Shown piece by piece: positions 7,797 through 15,841 of a stretch of DNA of 45,229 nt. The DNA is from GCA-020343675 sp964462945 (lineage in GTDB: Bacteria; Planctomycetota; Phycisphaerae; Sedimentisphaerales; Anaerobacaceae): positions 1-45,229 of the forward strand of contig CAYWZW010000042.1 of the NCBI GenBank assembly GCA_964462945.1, in the 5' to 3' direction. Below the pieces are notes generated by a model. It had not been told where the DNA came from, did no database searches, and saw only the letters and a list, made by a program, of their open reading frames with translations. Numbering within the stretch: the first letter of the stretch is position 1; each line of letters begins with the position of its first letter. A program made the position numbers and the translations under genes.

Positions 7797-9817
7797 AGCA
7801 CCTTCTGTCCGGGTTGCGCCCCTGAATCGGCGGTGAGCATAGAAATGTCCTTTCCACCGGCGCCGGCCGCCAGAATCATCCCTTCGGACAGACCAAACCT
7901 CATCTGCCTGGGTTTTAGATTGGCAAAGTACACGACGATTTTGCCGGTCAAATCCTCGGGCTTGTAGGCCGTGGCTATGGCGGCAAGAACAGTCTTTTCC
8001 AGCCCGCCCACGTCCAAACGCAATCGCAGCAGCTTGTCGGCGCCTTCGACCCGTTCAGCCCCGGCGACTTTTGCGATTCGCAGGTCGATCTTCCCGAAAT
8101 CTTCAATGGTGCACTCAGGTTTGATCGGCTCGGCGGGTGCTGCCTTCGGCTGCGGACCCTGAGCTTCCTTACTCTCTTCCATCATGGCATTCACCTGTTC
8201 TTCATCGATTCTTTCGAACAACCGCTCGAAAACATTTATCTTGTGATTTTCCAGCACCTTATCGAGATCTGCGAAACTTAACTGGTCAATGTTGAGAAAT
8301 CTCTCGACCTTTTCGGCGAACTTCGGCAGGATGGGTTTTAGGTAAATCGTCAGAATTCTCAGAGCGTTTAGCGCCGCTGTCAGCGTAGTGTGCGCCATTT
8401 GCGGATTGGTCTTGACGGTAGCCCACGGCTCATTCTGCTCAATGTACTGATTCACAGCGCCGGCCAGCGCACTGATCACGCGCGCGACACCGGCATAGTC
8501 GAGGCGCTCGTAACCTTCGGTGATATCTTGTCCGGATGCAGAAAGACTCGCTATTAGCAGCCGGCCCTTGTCGTCTAACCGGCCAAGCCGGCCGTCGAAG
8601 TGTTTTGTCAGCATCGGGCCCGAACGGGACGCCAGGTTTGCAAATTTGCCCACCAAATCAGAATTGGACTTGTTTATGAAATCATCGGCTCGCAGGTCTA
8701 TGTCTTCGATATTGTCGGTCAGCTTGCTCGCGTAGTAATATCGCAGGTATTCCGGATCCAAGTGCTTTGCGTACGTGCTGGCCCTGATGAAGGTCCCGCG
8801 CGACTTGCTCATTTTCTCGCCATTAACGGTCAGGAAGCCGTGAACGAACAATTTGTCGGCAGTCCTGATGCCCGAACCAATCAACATGGCGGGCCAGTAC
8901 AAGGCATGAAAATACATAATGTCCTTGCCGATGAAATGATACAGTTCGTATTCGCCCGCCTTGACAGTTCCGCAGCCGGCGCCCGGCCACAGTAGATCGA
9001 AATCAAGGTTGTTCTTGTCACAGTAGTTCTTGGCTGAAGCCATATATCCAATAGGCGCATCCAGCCAGACGTAGAAGAACTTGTTTTCCTCTCCCGGTAT
9101 TTTGAATCCGAAATACGGCCCGTCGCGTGATATGTCCCAGTCTTTCAGCCCGGCGTTGAACCATTCGTCGAGCTTATTGGCCACCGATTTCTGGGTATAT
9201 CCCCCGGCGACAAGCGCTCTGAGCTGCTGCTCGTAGCCCAGAAGCCTGAAAAAGTAGTGCTCGCTTTGCCTGCGAATCGGCTCAGTGCCGCACGTGGCAC
9301 ATTGAGGATTGATCAGCTCGGTGGGCCGGTATATTCCACCGCATTTGTCGCAGGAATCCCCATATTGCTTCTCCGCGTGACAGCGAGGGCAGGTGCCGCG
9401 AATATACCGGTCCGGCAGCCACATCTGGCATTTCTCGCAATAGGCCTGATCGACGCTTTTCTTGACTATTGAGCCCGCCGCGTTCAAACGGCTGAAGATC
9501 AGCTCGCTGAAATACTTGTTTTCAGGTGAGTGGGTGGAGTAATAATTGTCGAATTCGATGAAGAAGTCGTCAAAATCCCTCTTGTGCTCTTTGTGCATCC
9601 GCTCTATCAGCTCTTCAGGGCTTATGCCGGCTGCACGGGCACTGATCATCACAGGAGTGCCGTGCGTATCATCGGCACAAAAATAGAGACACTGGTTGCC
9701 GCACATCTTCTGGAACCGCACCCAGATATCGGTCTGGAGATATTCCACCAAATGCCCTATGTGTATCGGGCCGTTCGCATAAGGCAGGGCGGAGGTTACG
9801 ACGATTTTGCGAGGCAT
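7793..9817 (-). CDS. metG: Methionyl-tRNA synthetase
   Basis: 674 residues; charges tRNA-Met with methionine in the cytoplasm. The class I HIGH motif is seen as ANGPIHIGH near residue 14-22 and KMSKS near 333. The connective peptide holds four zinc knuckles (CEKC, CPRC, CDKC, CATC), the two-zinc form typical of the E. coli-like type. The anticodon-binding helical domain follows. The last ~105 residues are a Trbp111-type tRNA-binding OB fold (LRIAKVAGAERVEGADKLL), which mediates dimerisation. A charged linker rich in Glu/Lys/Pro/Ala separates the two. AAGGAAG precedes the ATG. It is the last gene of the tmk-holB-ricT-metG operon, 42 bases after ricT. Confidence 0.97.
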   Translation of the reverse strand: MPRKIVVTSALPYANGPIHIGHLVEYLQTDIWVRFQKMCGNQCLYFCADDTHGTPVMISARAAGISPEELIERMHKEHKRDFDDFFIEFDNYYSTHSPENKYFSELIFSRLNAAGSIVKKSVDQAYCEKCQMWLPDRYIRGTCPRCHAEKQYGDSCDKCGGIYRPTELINPQCATCGTEPIRRQSEHYFFRLLGYEQQLRALVAGGYTQKSVANKLDEWFNAGLKDWDISRDGPYFGFKIPGEENKFFYVWLDAPIGYMASAKNYCDKNNLDFDLLWPGAGCGTVKAGEYELYHFIGKDIMYFHALYWPAMLIGSGIRTADKLFVHGFLTVNGEKMSKSRGTFIRASTYAKHLDPEYLRYYYASKLTDNIEDIDLRADDFINKSNSDLVGKFANLASRSGPMLTKHFDGRLGRLDDKGRLLIASLSASGQDITEGYERLDYAGVARVISALAGAVNQYIEQNEPWATVKTNPQMAHTTLTAALNALRILTIYLKPILPKFAEKVERFLNIDQLSFADLDKVLENHKINVFERLFERIDEEQVNAMMEESKEAQGPQPKAAPAEPIKPECTIEDFGKIDLRIAKVAGAERVEGADKLLRLRLDVGGLEKTVLAAIATAYKPEDLTGKIVVYFANLKPRQMRFGLSEGMILAAGAGGKDISMLTADSGAQPGQKVL

Positions 9818-9859
9818 TGTTCTTCCTTGATGATTGAAATCACGCGTCCGGTCTCATTA

Positions 9860-10828
9860 TTATTGCCCGCTGTCATCCTGGCTCTGGTGATTCGCGGGCC
9901 CATCTTGTTTTTCATCTGTCGCCGCGGACGGTGAGATAATCTCAATCTCGTCGAGGCCGACGGCCGCCTTGTCCCCATTTTCATACTCGACCAGCACAAG
10001 CTGGGTCAATATCTGGCCGTCCACGACTCTGCCCCGGCCCTGCTGGGTCCTCACCAGGGTATTCTTTCTCGGCAGCCGTTTCTTCAGTTCGGTGTACGTT
10101 TCATCCTCGTATCGCAGACAGCACTTCAATCGACCGCAAAATCCCGAAATCTTGGCCGGGTCGAGGGTGGCCTTCTGCATCTTGGCCATTCGCATGTTGA
10201 CCGGCTTGAGGTGTTTAAGAAATCGCTGGCAGCAGCACTGTTGTCCGCAGCTTTCCACGTCGCCGAGGAGCTTGGCTTCATCGCGAGAGCCGATCTGGCG
10301 CATCTCGATTCTTGTCTGATATTCCTGTGCCACTTTCTTGACAAGGTCGCGAAAATCGACGCGTCCGTCCGACATAAAGTAGAAAATGATGCGTTCGCCG
10401 CCGAGCACGTGCTCCGCATCGACAATTTTCATCGCCAGATCCATTTCCTTGACGAAACGCCTGCAACTTTCCATCTCTTCTCTGGCGATTTTCCGCAGGT
10501 GCCGCTCTTCGCTTATGTCCGCAGTGGTGGCGTAGCGGACAAATTTGCCGGCCTGACCTTGAGAGAAATCGAGGTCGCTATCAGCAAAATACTCCTGCAA
10601 CTGCTCTTCGCTCAATCTGAATTGACCGCCGCGATAGCAGGTAAGCCGGCCCACGAGGTGGCCTAATTCAAGGCCTCGATTGGTTTTCACCACGACGTGT
10701 GTGTGCACCTTGGGAATGGCGCTCTCATGATGCTCGAAAAGCCCGAGCGCACGCATCCGGCCGTACCGAACCAGCATATATTTCTTGTTTCTTGCCTGTT
10801 TGGCCTTTATTTCCGAGTTCTTCGTCAT
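9860..10828 (-). CDS. ricT: RicT/YaaT-like PSP1-domain protein
   Basis: About 322 residues from the ATG at 10828, chosen because AGGT lies 7 bases upstream; the frame opens at 10849. The PSP1 C-terminal domain carries the diagnostic cysteine motifs GQQCCCQRFLKHLKPV and KISGFCGRLKCCLRYE. In Bacillus, RicT works with RicA and RicF in an Fe-S-containing complex that promotes RNase Y-dependent mRNA processing; ricA and ricF partners are not adjacent here. The C-terminal tail is acidic and polar. Its place between holB and metG matches the holB-yaaT-metS neighbourhood known from Firmicutes, which supports the assignment. Confidence 0.9.
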   Translation of the reverse strand: MTKNSEIKAKQARNKKYMLVRYGRMRALGLFEHHESAIPKVHTHVVVKTNRGLELGHLVGRLTCYRGGQFRLSEEQLQEYFADSDLDFSQGQAGKFVRYATTADISEERHLRKIAREEMESCRRFVKEMDLAMKIVDAEHVLGGERIIFYFMSDGRVDFRDLVKKVAQEYQTRIEMRQIGSRDEAKLLGDVESCGQQCCCQRFLKHLKPVNMRMAKMQKATLDPAKISGFCGRLKCCLRYEDETYTELKKRLPRKNTLVRTQQGRGRVVDGQILTQLVLVEYENGDKAAVGLDEIEIISPSAATDEKQDGPANHQSQDDSGQ

Positions 10829-10864
10829 TGAAACTACCTGGATTAGCACCGGTGTTAAGCCCTT

Positions 10865-11983
10865 TTATTGCCGGACCTGTATTGTATCAGAATCGGCGAG
10901 ACTTAACAAGAGCTGCTCGAAAATAAGCTTCTCATTGACGCTGGACTCAATCCAGCCTAACATGCGATAGCAGTCAGCGATTTTTTCCGCGGCGTGCTCG
11001 GCGTCGAAGCGGGCAGCCAGCTTCGCTATCTGCTCTTTCTGGTCGGAGTTGACGGCCTCCTGCGTCGGCGCCGCGCTGCGCCGCATCGCATCGTGCAGCA
11101 TTGATATGATCATCAGAACAATCGTCCTCAGAGCCCTCCGATTGATATCCGTTCCGCTCGTGGCCTTATCAAGGCCCGTCCAGACATCGGCAATTCTCTT
11201 ACTGCCTGCCAGAAGCTCCTGCGCCAGGTCCAGAGCGTCGGCGAATTGATACCCGGCTAAAGAACACAACAGCTCCTTCTTGGTTTCGTAAAGGTTTGCA
11301 TCAGCTAATTCAAGCTCCGCCCACTGACACGCCGTGCCTAAGCTGCCTTGTGCCAGACGTGCAAAGTATTGCGCGGGTTCCCGTTCAAGGCCCAGAGCTT
11401 TCAGTTTCTCGATTATCCTGAATTCATCTATAGGCCCGAACCGGATTATCTGACACCTTGACCTGGTCGTGGGCAAGAGATTCTCCAGACGGGTGCAAAG
11501 CAGCACGATGGAGCAATATGCGGGCGGCTCTTCGAGGACTTTCAGCAGGCAGTTCTGTGAGGCGGCGTTCAGCCTCTCGGCTTCACTGACGACGAAGACT
11601 TTCCTCTTCGAGAGAGTCGGCCTGGTCGATACCTTCGCGATGAGGAACTCCCGAATCACGTCTATCGCCAAATCGACCGGCGTTTTTTTCTCCTTGTTGT
11701 CCTTGGTGAATTCGAGCAGCTCCTTATAGACAGGATTGAAGTCGGGGTGTGAGCCGGCCCCGAAGAGCAGGCACGATTGGCACGAGCCGCAACTGTCGGC
11801 AAAGCCATCTTCCACGATGGGCTTCTCGCACAGAAGCAGTTTGGCCCATTCGCAGGCGGTCTTGAATTTGCCGACGCCCTCCGGGCCGGCAAAGATGTAC
11901 GCGTGGGCCCATCTGTCCGACGCGTACGCCCGCTGCAACATGTCAATCGCCCGGTCCTGGCAAAAAATCTCTTTGAATGACAT
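10865..11983 (-). CDS. holB: DNA polymerase III delta' subunit
   Basis: 372 residues; part of the clamp loader that places the beta clamp on DNA. Visible are the AAA+ Walker A GPEGVGKF (33-40), a zinc module with cysteines in CGSCQSC, a sensor region KVFVVSEAERLNAASQNCLLKVLEEPP and the SRC motif (TTRSRCQ) that supplies the arginine finger in clamp-loader subunits. The C-terminal collar domain is less conserved. It starts 30 bases after tmk ends and is followed 36 bases later by ricT, all on the minus strand, so it is probably co-transcribed. Confidence 0.92.
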   Translation of the reverse strand: MSFKEIFCQDRAIDMLQRAYASDRWAHAYIFAGPEGVGKFKTACEWAKLLLCEKPIVEDGFADSCGSCQSCLLFGAGSHPDFNPVYKELLEFTKDNKEKKTPVDLAIDVIREFLIAKVSTRPTLSKRKVFVVSEAERLNAASQNCLLKVLEEPPAYCSIVLLCTRLENLLPTTRSRCQIIRFGPIDEFRIIEKLKALGLEREPAQYFARLAQGSLGTACQWAELELADANLYETKKELLCSLAGYQFADALDLAQELLAGSKRIADVWTGLDKATSGTDINRRALRTIVLMIISMLHDAMRRSAAPTQEAVNSDQKEQIAKLAARFDAEHAAEKIADCYRMLGWIESSVNEKLIFEQLLLSLADSDTIQVRQ

Positions 11984-12013
11984 CTTACAGTTTCCCCGAC
12001 GCTACACACTGCC

Positions 12014-12784
12014 TCACAGGTTGTATTTCCTTATCTTGCGGTAGAGTGTTCTTTCTCCGATGCCAAGGAGCCTTGCTGCTTTCTCACGGTTGCCTTGTGT
12101 GTTCGCCAAGGCTGCTATAATAGCTTGTTTCTCCACTTCCCTCATTGATGTAACTGGTAAATCTTCAGGACTTTTCTCAGTTATTTCCAACACGCGTTTG
12201 TGCACCGTTTCGACGTCGCCAGTGGCGTCAACTACTACAAAGTTCTTATGCTCGCTCGCCAACTTCAAGAAGCCCTCGCGGACTTTCTGGTGGTAGCCGT
12301 CTCCCTTGGCCTCCATCCTATCCAACGGCCGGTTCAAACGCTGCGAAGCGGTTTTAATATCCACGTCGAGAATGATGGTCAGGTCGGGCCAGACTCTTTC
12401 GAGGCAGTCCGCTGCTATCTTGATTACCCTGTCCATTCCAAAGCCGCCGGCGCAGCCCTGGTAGGCGCACGTGCTCGAGAGCCATCTATCCAGGACGATG
12501 CACCGATTCTCATGCAGCGCCGGGGCCATCTTTTCCGCCCAGAGCTGCGCCCGTGCCGCCATGTACAAGAGCAGTTCCGCCCTCGTGCTCATTGCCTCAT
12601 GCTCGGGGCTGAGCAGGATTTCTCTTATCTTCTCGCCGATGGGCGTATCGCCAGGGTCGCGAAAGCGGCTCGTCGGCACACCCTGCTCTTGCAGCCACCG
12701 GGCCAGGAGTTTTGCCTGCGTGCTCTTGCCGCACCCGTCCGGACCGTCAAGCACAATGAATTTACCTTTTAGCTTATCTTTCAA
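12014..12784 (-). CDS. tmk: Thymidylate kinase fused to Fis-type helix-turn-helix
   Basis: About 256 residues. The N-terminal ~200 are a complete dTMP kinase: P-loop GPDGCGKST, the RDPGDTPIGEKIR substrate loop, the DRW motif with SSTCAYQG, and a LID region near NRPLDRMEAKGDGYH. It makes dTDP from dTMP. The last ~45 residues (EKQAIIAALANTQGNREKAA, then LLGIGERTLYRKIRKYNL) are a Fis/HTH_8 DNA-binding domain as found at the end of NtrC-type regulators, in frame and without a stop. Ordinary Tmk ends before this. The frame opens at TTG 12829, but that codon lies inside a putative -10 box, so the TTG at 12784 (MKDKLKGKFIVLDG, with GAAAGG just upstream) is preferred. It is the first gene of the holB-ricT-metG operon. 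Confidence 0.9.
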   Translation of the reverse strand: MKDKLKGKFIVLDGPDGCGKSTQAKLLARWLQEQGVPTSRFRDPGDTPIGEKIREILLSPEHEAMSTRAELLLYMAARAQLWAEKMAPALHENRCIVLDRWLSSTCAYQGCAGGFGMDRVIKIAADCLERVWPDLTIILDVDIKTASQRLNRPLDRMEAKGDGYHQKVREGFLKLASEHKNFVVVDATGDVETVHKRVLEITEKSPEDLPVTSMREVEKQAIIAALANTQGNREKAARLLGIGERTLYRKIRKYNL

Positions 12785-12825
12785 GGACCTTTCACCTTCA
12801 ATAACGAGTGATCTTGTCGGAGGAG

Positions 12826-12854
12826 ACAATACCAGCGCCCGCGTCGTAAGACAA
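12826..12854 (-). promoter_or_regulatory. Possible sigma-70 promoter for tmk operon
   Basis: On the minus strand TTGTCT (12849-12854), a 17-base spacer and TATTGT (12826-12831). It would start transcription about 35 bases before the TTG at 12784. The match is moderate. Confidence 0.4.
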
Positions 12855-12889
12855 TCTATTTATCGCTACGGCAGGCTGCGAGCCGGGTT

Positions 12890-14242
12890 CTATTTCGAGA
12901 CATCCGACAGCAGCTTATAGGTCTGCGGCATGCGGTGACGCGGGCCGATGGACCGCCAGTGACCGACCCATTGCAGGGTTTCGCGCTTGTTCAGGTCGAT
13001 CTCGGCCCAGAACACGCCTTCCTTGCCCTCATTCGAAGTTAGAATCCTGCCCATCGGATCGATGATCAGGCTGCTGCCGTCATAAACGGACGGGACCATA
13101 TAGACGCCGTTGTCGCGAGCCCGGACCCTGAAGGTCGATTCGCCGTCCACACAGCCGTCTTTGTCCGGCAGCGTATTGCCCCAGGTCGGGGCGAAGATAA
13201 TCTCCGCTCCCTGGAGGGCGAACATCTCCGTCGCCTCGGGGAAGAACCAGTCGTAACATATCTGGATTGCGACCTTGCCGAAATCCGTCTGAAAGACGGG
13301 GTATTCATCGCCCGGCCGGACGCCCTGCTTCCACTCCTCACGCGGCAGGTGGACTTTGCGATACTTGCCCGCAAGCCTGCCCTGCCGGTCCAGCAGTACG
13401 GCCGTATTGTAAACGACATCGCCGACCCGCTCGTTAAGGCTGGCCACAACCCATATATTATTCTTCCTGGCTGCCTCAGCCAACGCCTCGCTCGCCGGGC
13501 CTGGGATCGGCTCGGCGAGGTCGTTGATGGTAGCAGATGTACCGACGGCGGTAATCGTCTCACCTAAGCATACAATGTCGAGCCCGAGTTTTCCGGCCGC
13601 ATCGACCTGCTCGCACCAGAGTTTCAGATTCTTGTCCGGCGTACTGTTTTTCGGCCGCAGATAGACCGTGCCGACCTTCACTTTCCGCTGCCCCGGCGCC
13701 GGCGCCTCGCGCATGCTCACCTCTTTCCACACTACCGAGCCGCCCTGCAGCCACTTGACCTCCAGCGACAACCGCGCGCCGTCGGCATCCTCGGGCGCGA
13801 CCAGCACATCATCGAACCGTGCCGAGACACCATCAACAATCGGCCCTCGCACGAGCATGCCCGCCGGATGAGGCAATTTGCCGCCGCGCGTCCAGCTCAC
13901 CCGCACCACGAGGGAATGATACGGGGCCGGAACATCACGCAACTGACAGACCGCCTTAACGGCGTATGCCTTCCCACCCTGGACGCCCTTGACGTCTTGC
14001 GTAACCCCGCCCACCGCGAATGGGTCCGCCCCATCGACCAAAAGCCCCCCGCCGGCATTGGCCCGCACCCTGCACGCTGCTTTCTCCCACACAGGCCCCC
14101 AAACAACCCACCCCTCCGGCACATCCCCCACCCCCGCCGCCTCAAACTTAGGATTCGACACGAGTTCCCTCGCCCCGGCACCAAACGCCAAACTCGCAAG
14201 AAAAACAGCCAACATCACACCAGAAAATACACATTTTCCCAT
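12890..14242 (-). CDS. Secreted carbon-nitrogen hydrolase (nitrilase superfamily)
   Basis: 450 residues. A signal peptide (about 1-24, ending GAGARE) is followed by a ~160-residue beta-rich domain resembling a carbohydrate-binding or jelly-roll module (ELVSNPKFEAAGVGDVPEGW is the usual start of such domains). The nitrilase domain runs from about 188. Its catalytic triad is visible as Glu228 (CLGETI), Lys296 (YRKVHLP) and Cys329 (IQICYDWFFPE). It should hydrolyse an amide or related C-N bond outside the cytoplasm; the substrate is unknown. The coding strand is more GC-rich and compositionally distinct from the ATPase/TPR genes just upstream. It ends near the tmk promoter region. Confidence 0.88.
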   Translation of the reverse strand: MGKCVFSGVMLAVFLASLAFGAGARELVSNPKFEAAGVGDVPEGWVVWGPVWEKAACRVRANAGGGLLVDGADPFAVGGVTQDVKGVQGGKAYAVKAVCQLRDVPAPYHSLVVRVSWTRGGKLPHPAGMLVRGPIVDGVSARFDDVLVAPEDADGARLSLEVKWLQGGSVVWKEVSMREAPAPGQRKVKVGTVYLRPKNSTPDKNLKLWCEQVDAAGKLGLDIVCLGETITAVGTSATINDLAEPIPGPASEALAEAARKNNIWVVASLNERVGDVVYNTAVLLDRQGRLAGKYRKVHLPREEWKQGVRPGDEYPVFQTDFGKVAIQICYDWFFPEATEMFALQGAEIIFAPTWGNTLPDKDGCVDGESTFRVRARDNGVYMVPSVYDGSSLIIDPMGRILTSNEGKEGVFWAEIDLNKRETLQWVGHWRSIGPRHRMPQTYKLLSDVSK

Positions 14243-14271
14243 TAGTCAACTCCTTAATCCTCACTGACTTG

Positions 14272-14306
14272 TCATTGCGAAGGAGCGCAGCGACTGCGGC
14301 AATCTC
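14272..14306 (+). repeat. Short palindromic (REP-like) repeat, copy 1
   Basis: Begins TCATTGCGA (14272) and ends GGCAATCTC (14306), with TTGC/GCAA ends facing each other. A related copy lies inverted at 17203-17235. The 3' end overlaps the stop codon of the TPR gene by two bases. Confidence 0.65.
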
Positions 14307-15837
14307 ATTCTTTCCTTATCCACTTGTCCTTCAGTCCGTCAATCGCCTGTTGCGTCTTCACTATCTCCGGCTTCATGCCAATCTTCTTGAAAAGTTCCAG
14401 TGCCTTCTCCCAGTACTCTTTGGCTTTGCCAAAATCACCTCGCTCGTGATAAACCGACCCTAAATTGCCGTACTGACTTGCCATGCCCTCTAAGCGCCCG
14501 AGCTTCTCGTTAATCTCCAGCGACTTGGCAAGCATCTGCTCGCCCTTATCCAGGTCACCGCGAGTTAGATAAATCAGTCCTAAATTGCCGTACTGACTTG
14601 CCGTGCCCTCCAACCGCCCGAGCTTTTCCTCAATCTCCAGCGCCTTGGTATGCATCTGCTCGGCCTTGCCCAGGTCGCCACGCGCTCGATAAATCAGCCC
14701 TAAATTGCCGTACTGAATTGCCATGCCCTCTAACCGCCCGAGCTTTTCGTTAATCTCGAGTGACTTCTTAAGCATCTGCTCGGCCTTGGCCAGGTCGCCG
14801 CGCGTTTGATAAATCAGCCCCAAATTGCCGTAATCGCTTGCCATGCCCTCTAACCGCCCTAACTTTTCCTCAATCTCCAGCGACTTCTTATGCATCTGCT
14901 CGGCCTTGTCCAGGTCGCCGCGCTTTCGATAGATCAGCCCTAAGTTGCCGTACTGATTTGCCATGCCCTCTAACCGCCCTGACTTTTCCTCAATGGCCAG
15001 CGCCTTCCTAACCATCTGCTCGGCCTTGTCCAGGTCCCCGCGCGTCTGGTAAACCAGCCCTAAATTGCCGTAAGCACTTGCCATGCCCTCCAACCGCCCG
15101 AGTTTTTCGTTAATCTCCAGCGACTTTCGGATACTCTCCTCAGCTTTGCTTAAGTCTCCAACGGCAAAGAAAATATAGGCGAGTTCGTTAAACCAGGTTA
15201 GAACATGCCCGGCGAGCTGTGCTTTCGGCGGATCGCCCGCATCAACTATACGCTGCTCAAGCTCAACAATTCTGAAGCGCTTTTGATCTGCATCAAGCCT
15301 GCCGGCAGAAAGAATATCCCCGGAAAAACGATCCATCATTCCAGCCGAAGCAGTCGCCTGCTCAGATACAAACTCAAAGATGTGGCTTATCCACGAAGCA
15401 AAATCGAGGGCATCTCTCTGTAACATTGTGGCTGCGTATTCTGCCAGCCAAAAAACAACAGGGCAGGTGAATTTCTGACGCCATAGCTCTCTTGAAGCGT
15501 TAAGATTTCTTATAATCCTCGGCTGAACGTCATCTGACGGAAGGGCGTTTTCAATTTCGGTGATAAAAATTGCCGAAGGTTTTTTGCTCGTGAGCTTTTT
15601 TTCAGCAGACGCCAGTAGGTCGGTACAGTTCTTTTCTATTTGGATTTTCTCGATATGTGCTTTCTGCTCCTTAACTTTGCCTATCAAGTATTCTCGCAAG
15701 GCGGGGCTGTTGCAGATCGCAATGCTCAAAGAGAACGTACCTCCGGATATGCTAAGCATCCTGAGAAGAGCAGCAAGCTCTGCCTCCTGGAGGGCCGTCT
15801 GATTTGGCGAGTCTGAGAAGAGCTTATCAGGTTCCAT
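14305..15837 (-). CDS. TPR-repeat protein partnered with P-loop ATPase (putative STAND/NLR-like sensor)
   Basis: 510 residues. Residues 1-~200 form a non-TPR domain with ISGGTFSLSIAICNSPALRE, AIFITEIENALP, CPVVFWLAEYAATMLQRD and DFASWISHIFEF. This pattern resembles the N-terminal region of TPR proteins found beside STAND-like ATPases in cyanobacteria and planctomycetes; it has strands like an NTPase fold but no Walker A. Seven 40-residue TPR units follow (about 250-500). Six share a near-invariant core, LGRLEGMAxxYGNLGLIYxxR, with GDLxKAEQM, encoded by 120-bp DNA repeats. Its start lies four bases after the ATPase stop, so the two are one transcript. No signal peptide or membrane segment. Likely a protein-binding sensor or scaffold; function unproven. 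Confidence 0.85.
   Translation of the reverse strand: MEPDKLFSDSPNQTALQEAELAALLRMLSISGGTFSLSIAICNSPALREYLIGKVKEQKAHIEKIQIEKNCTDLLASAEKKLTSKKPSAIFITEIENALPSDDVQPRIIRNLNASRELWRQKFTCPVVFWLAEYAATMLQRDALDFASWISHIFEFVSEQATASAGMMDRFSGDILSAGRLDADQKRFRIVELEQRIVDAGDPPKAQLAGHVLTWFNELAYIFFAVGDLSKAEESIRKSLEINEKLGRLEGMASAYGNLGLVYQTRGDLDKAEQMVRKALAIEEKSGRLEGMANQYGNLGLIYRKRGDLDKAEQMHKKSLEIEEKLGRLEGMASDYGNLGLIYQTRGDLAKAEQMLKKSLEINEKLGRLEGMAIQYGNLGLIYRARGDLGKAEQMHTKALEIEEKLGRLEGTASQYGNLGLIYLTRGDLDKGEQMLAKSLEINEKLGRLEGMASQYGNLGSVYHERGDFGKAKEYWEKALELFKKIGMKPEIVKTQQAIDGLKDKWIRKE
14461..15180 (-). repeat. Six tandem 120-bp TPR-coding repeats
   Basis: The block AAATTGCCGTA (or a one- or two-base variant) recurs at exact 120-base spacing, beginning near 14461, 14581, 14701, 14821, 14941 and 15061. 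Each unit encodes one 40-residue TPR. The similarity at DNA level points to recent duplication or gene conversion. Confidence 0.85.
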
Positions 15838-15841
15838 TGGG

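Noticed and set aside
14461..15180. CRISPR or non-coding tandem repeat
   Set aside because: The 120-base period translates cleanly into 40-residue TPR units with no spacers.
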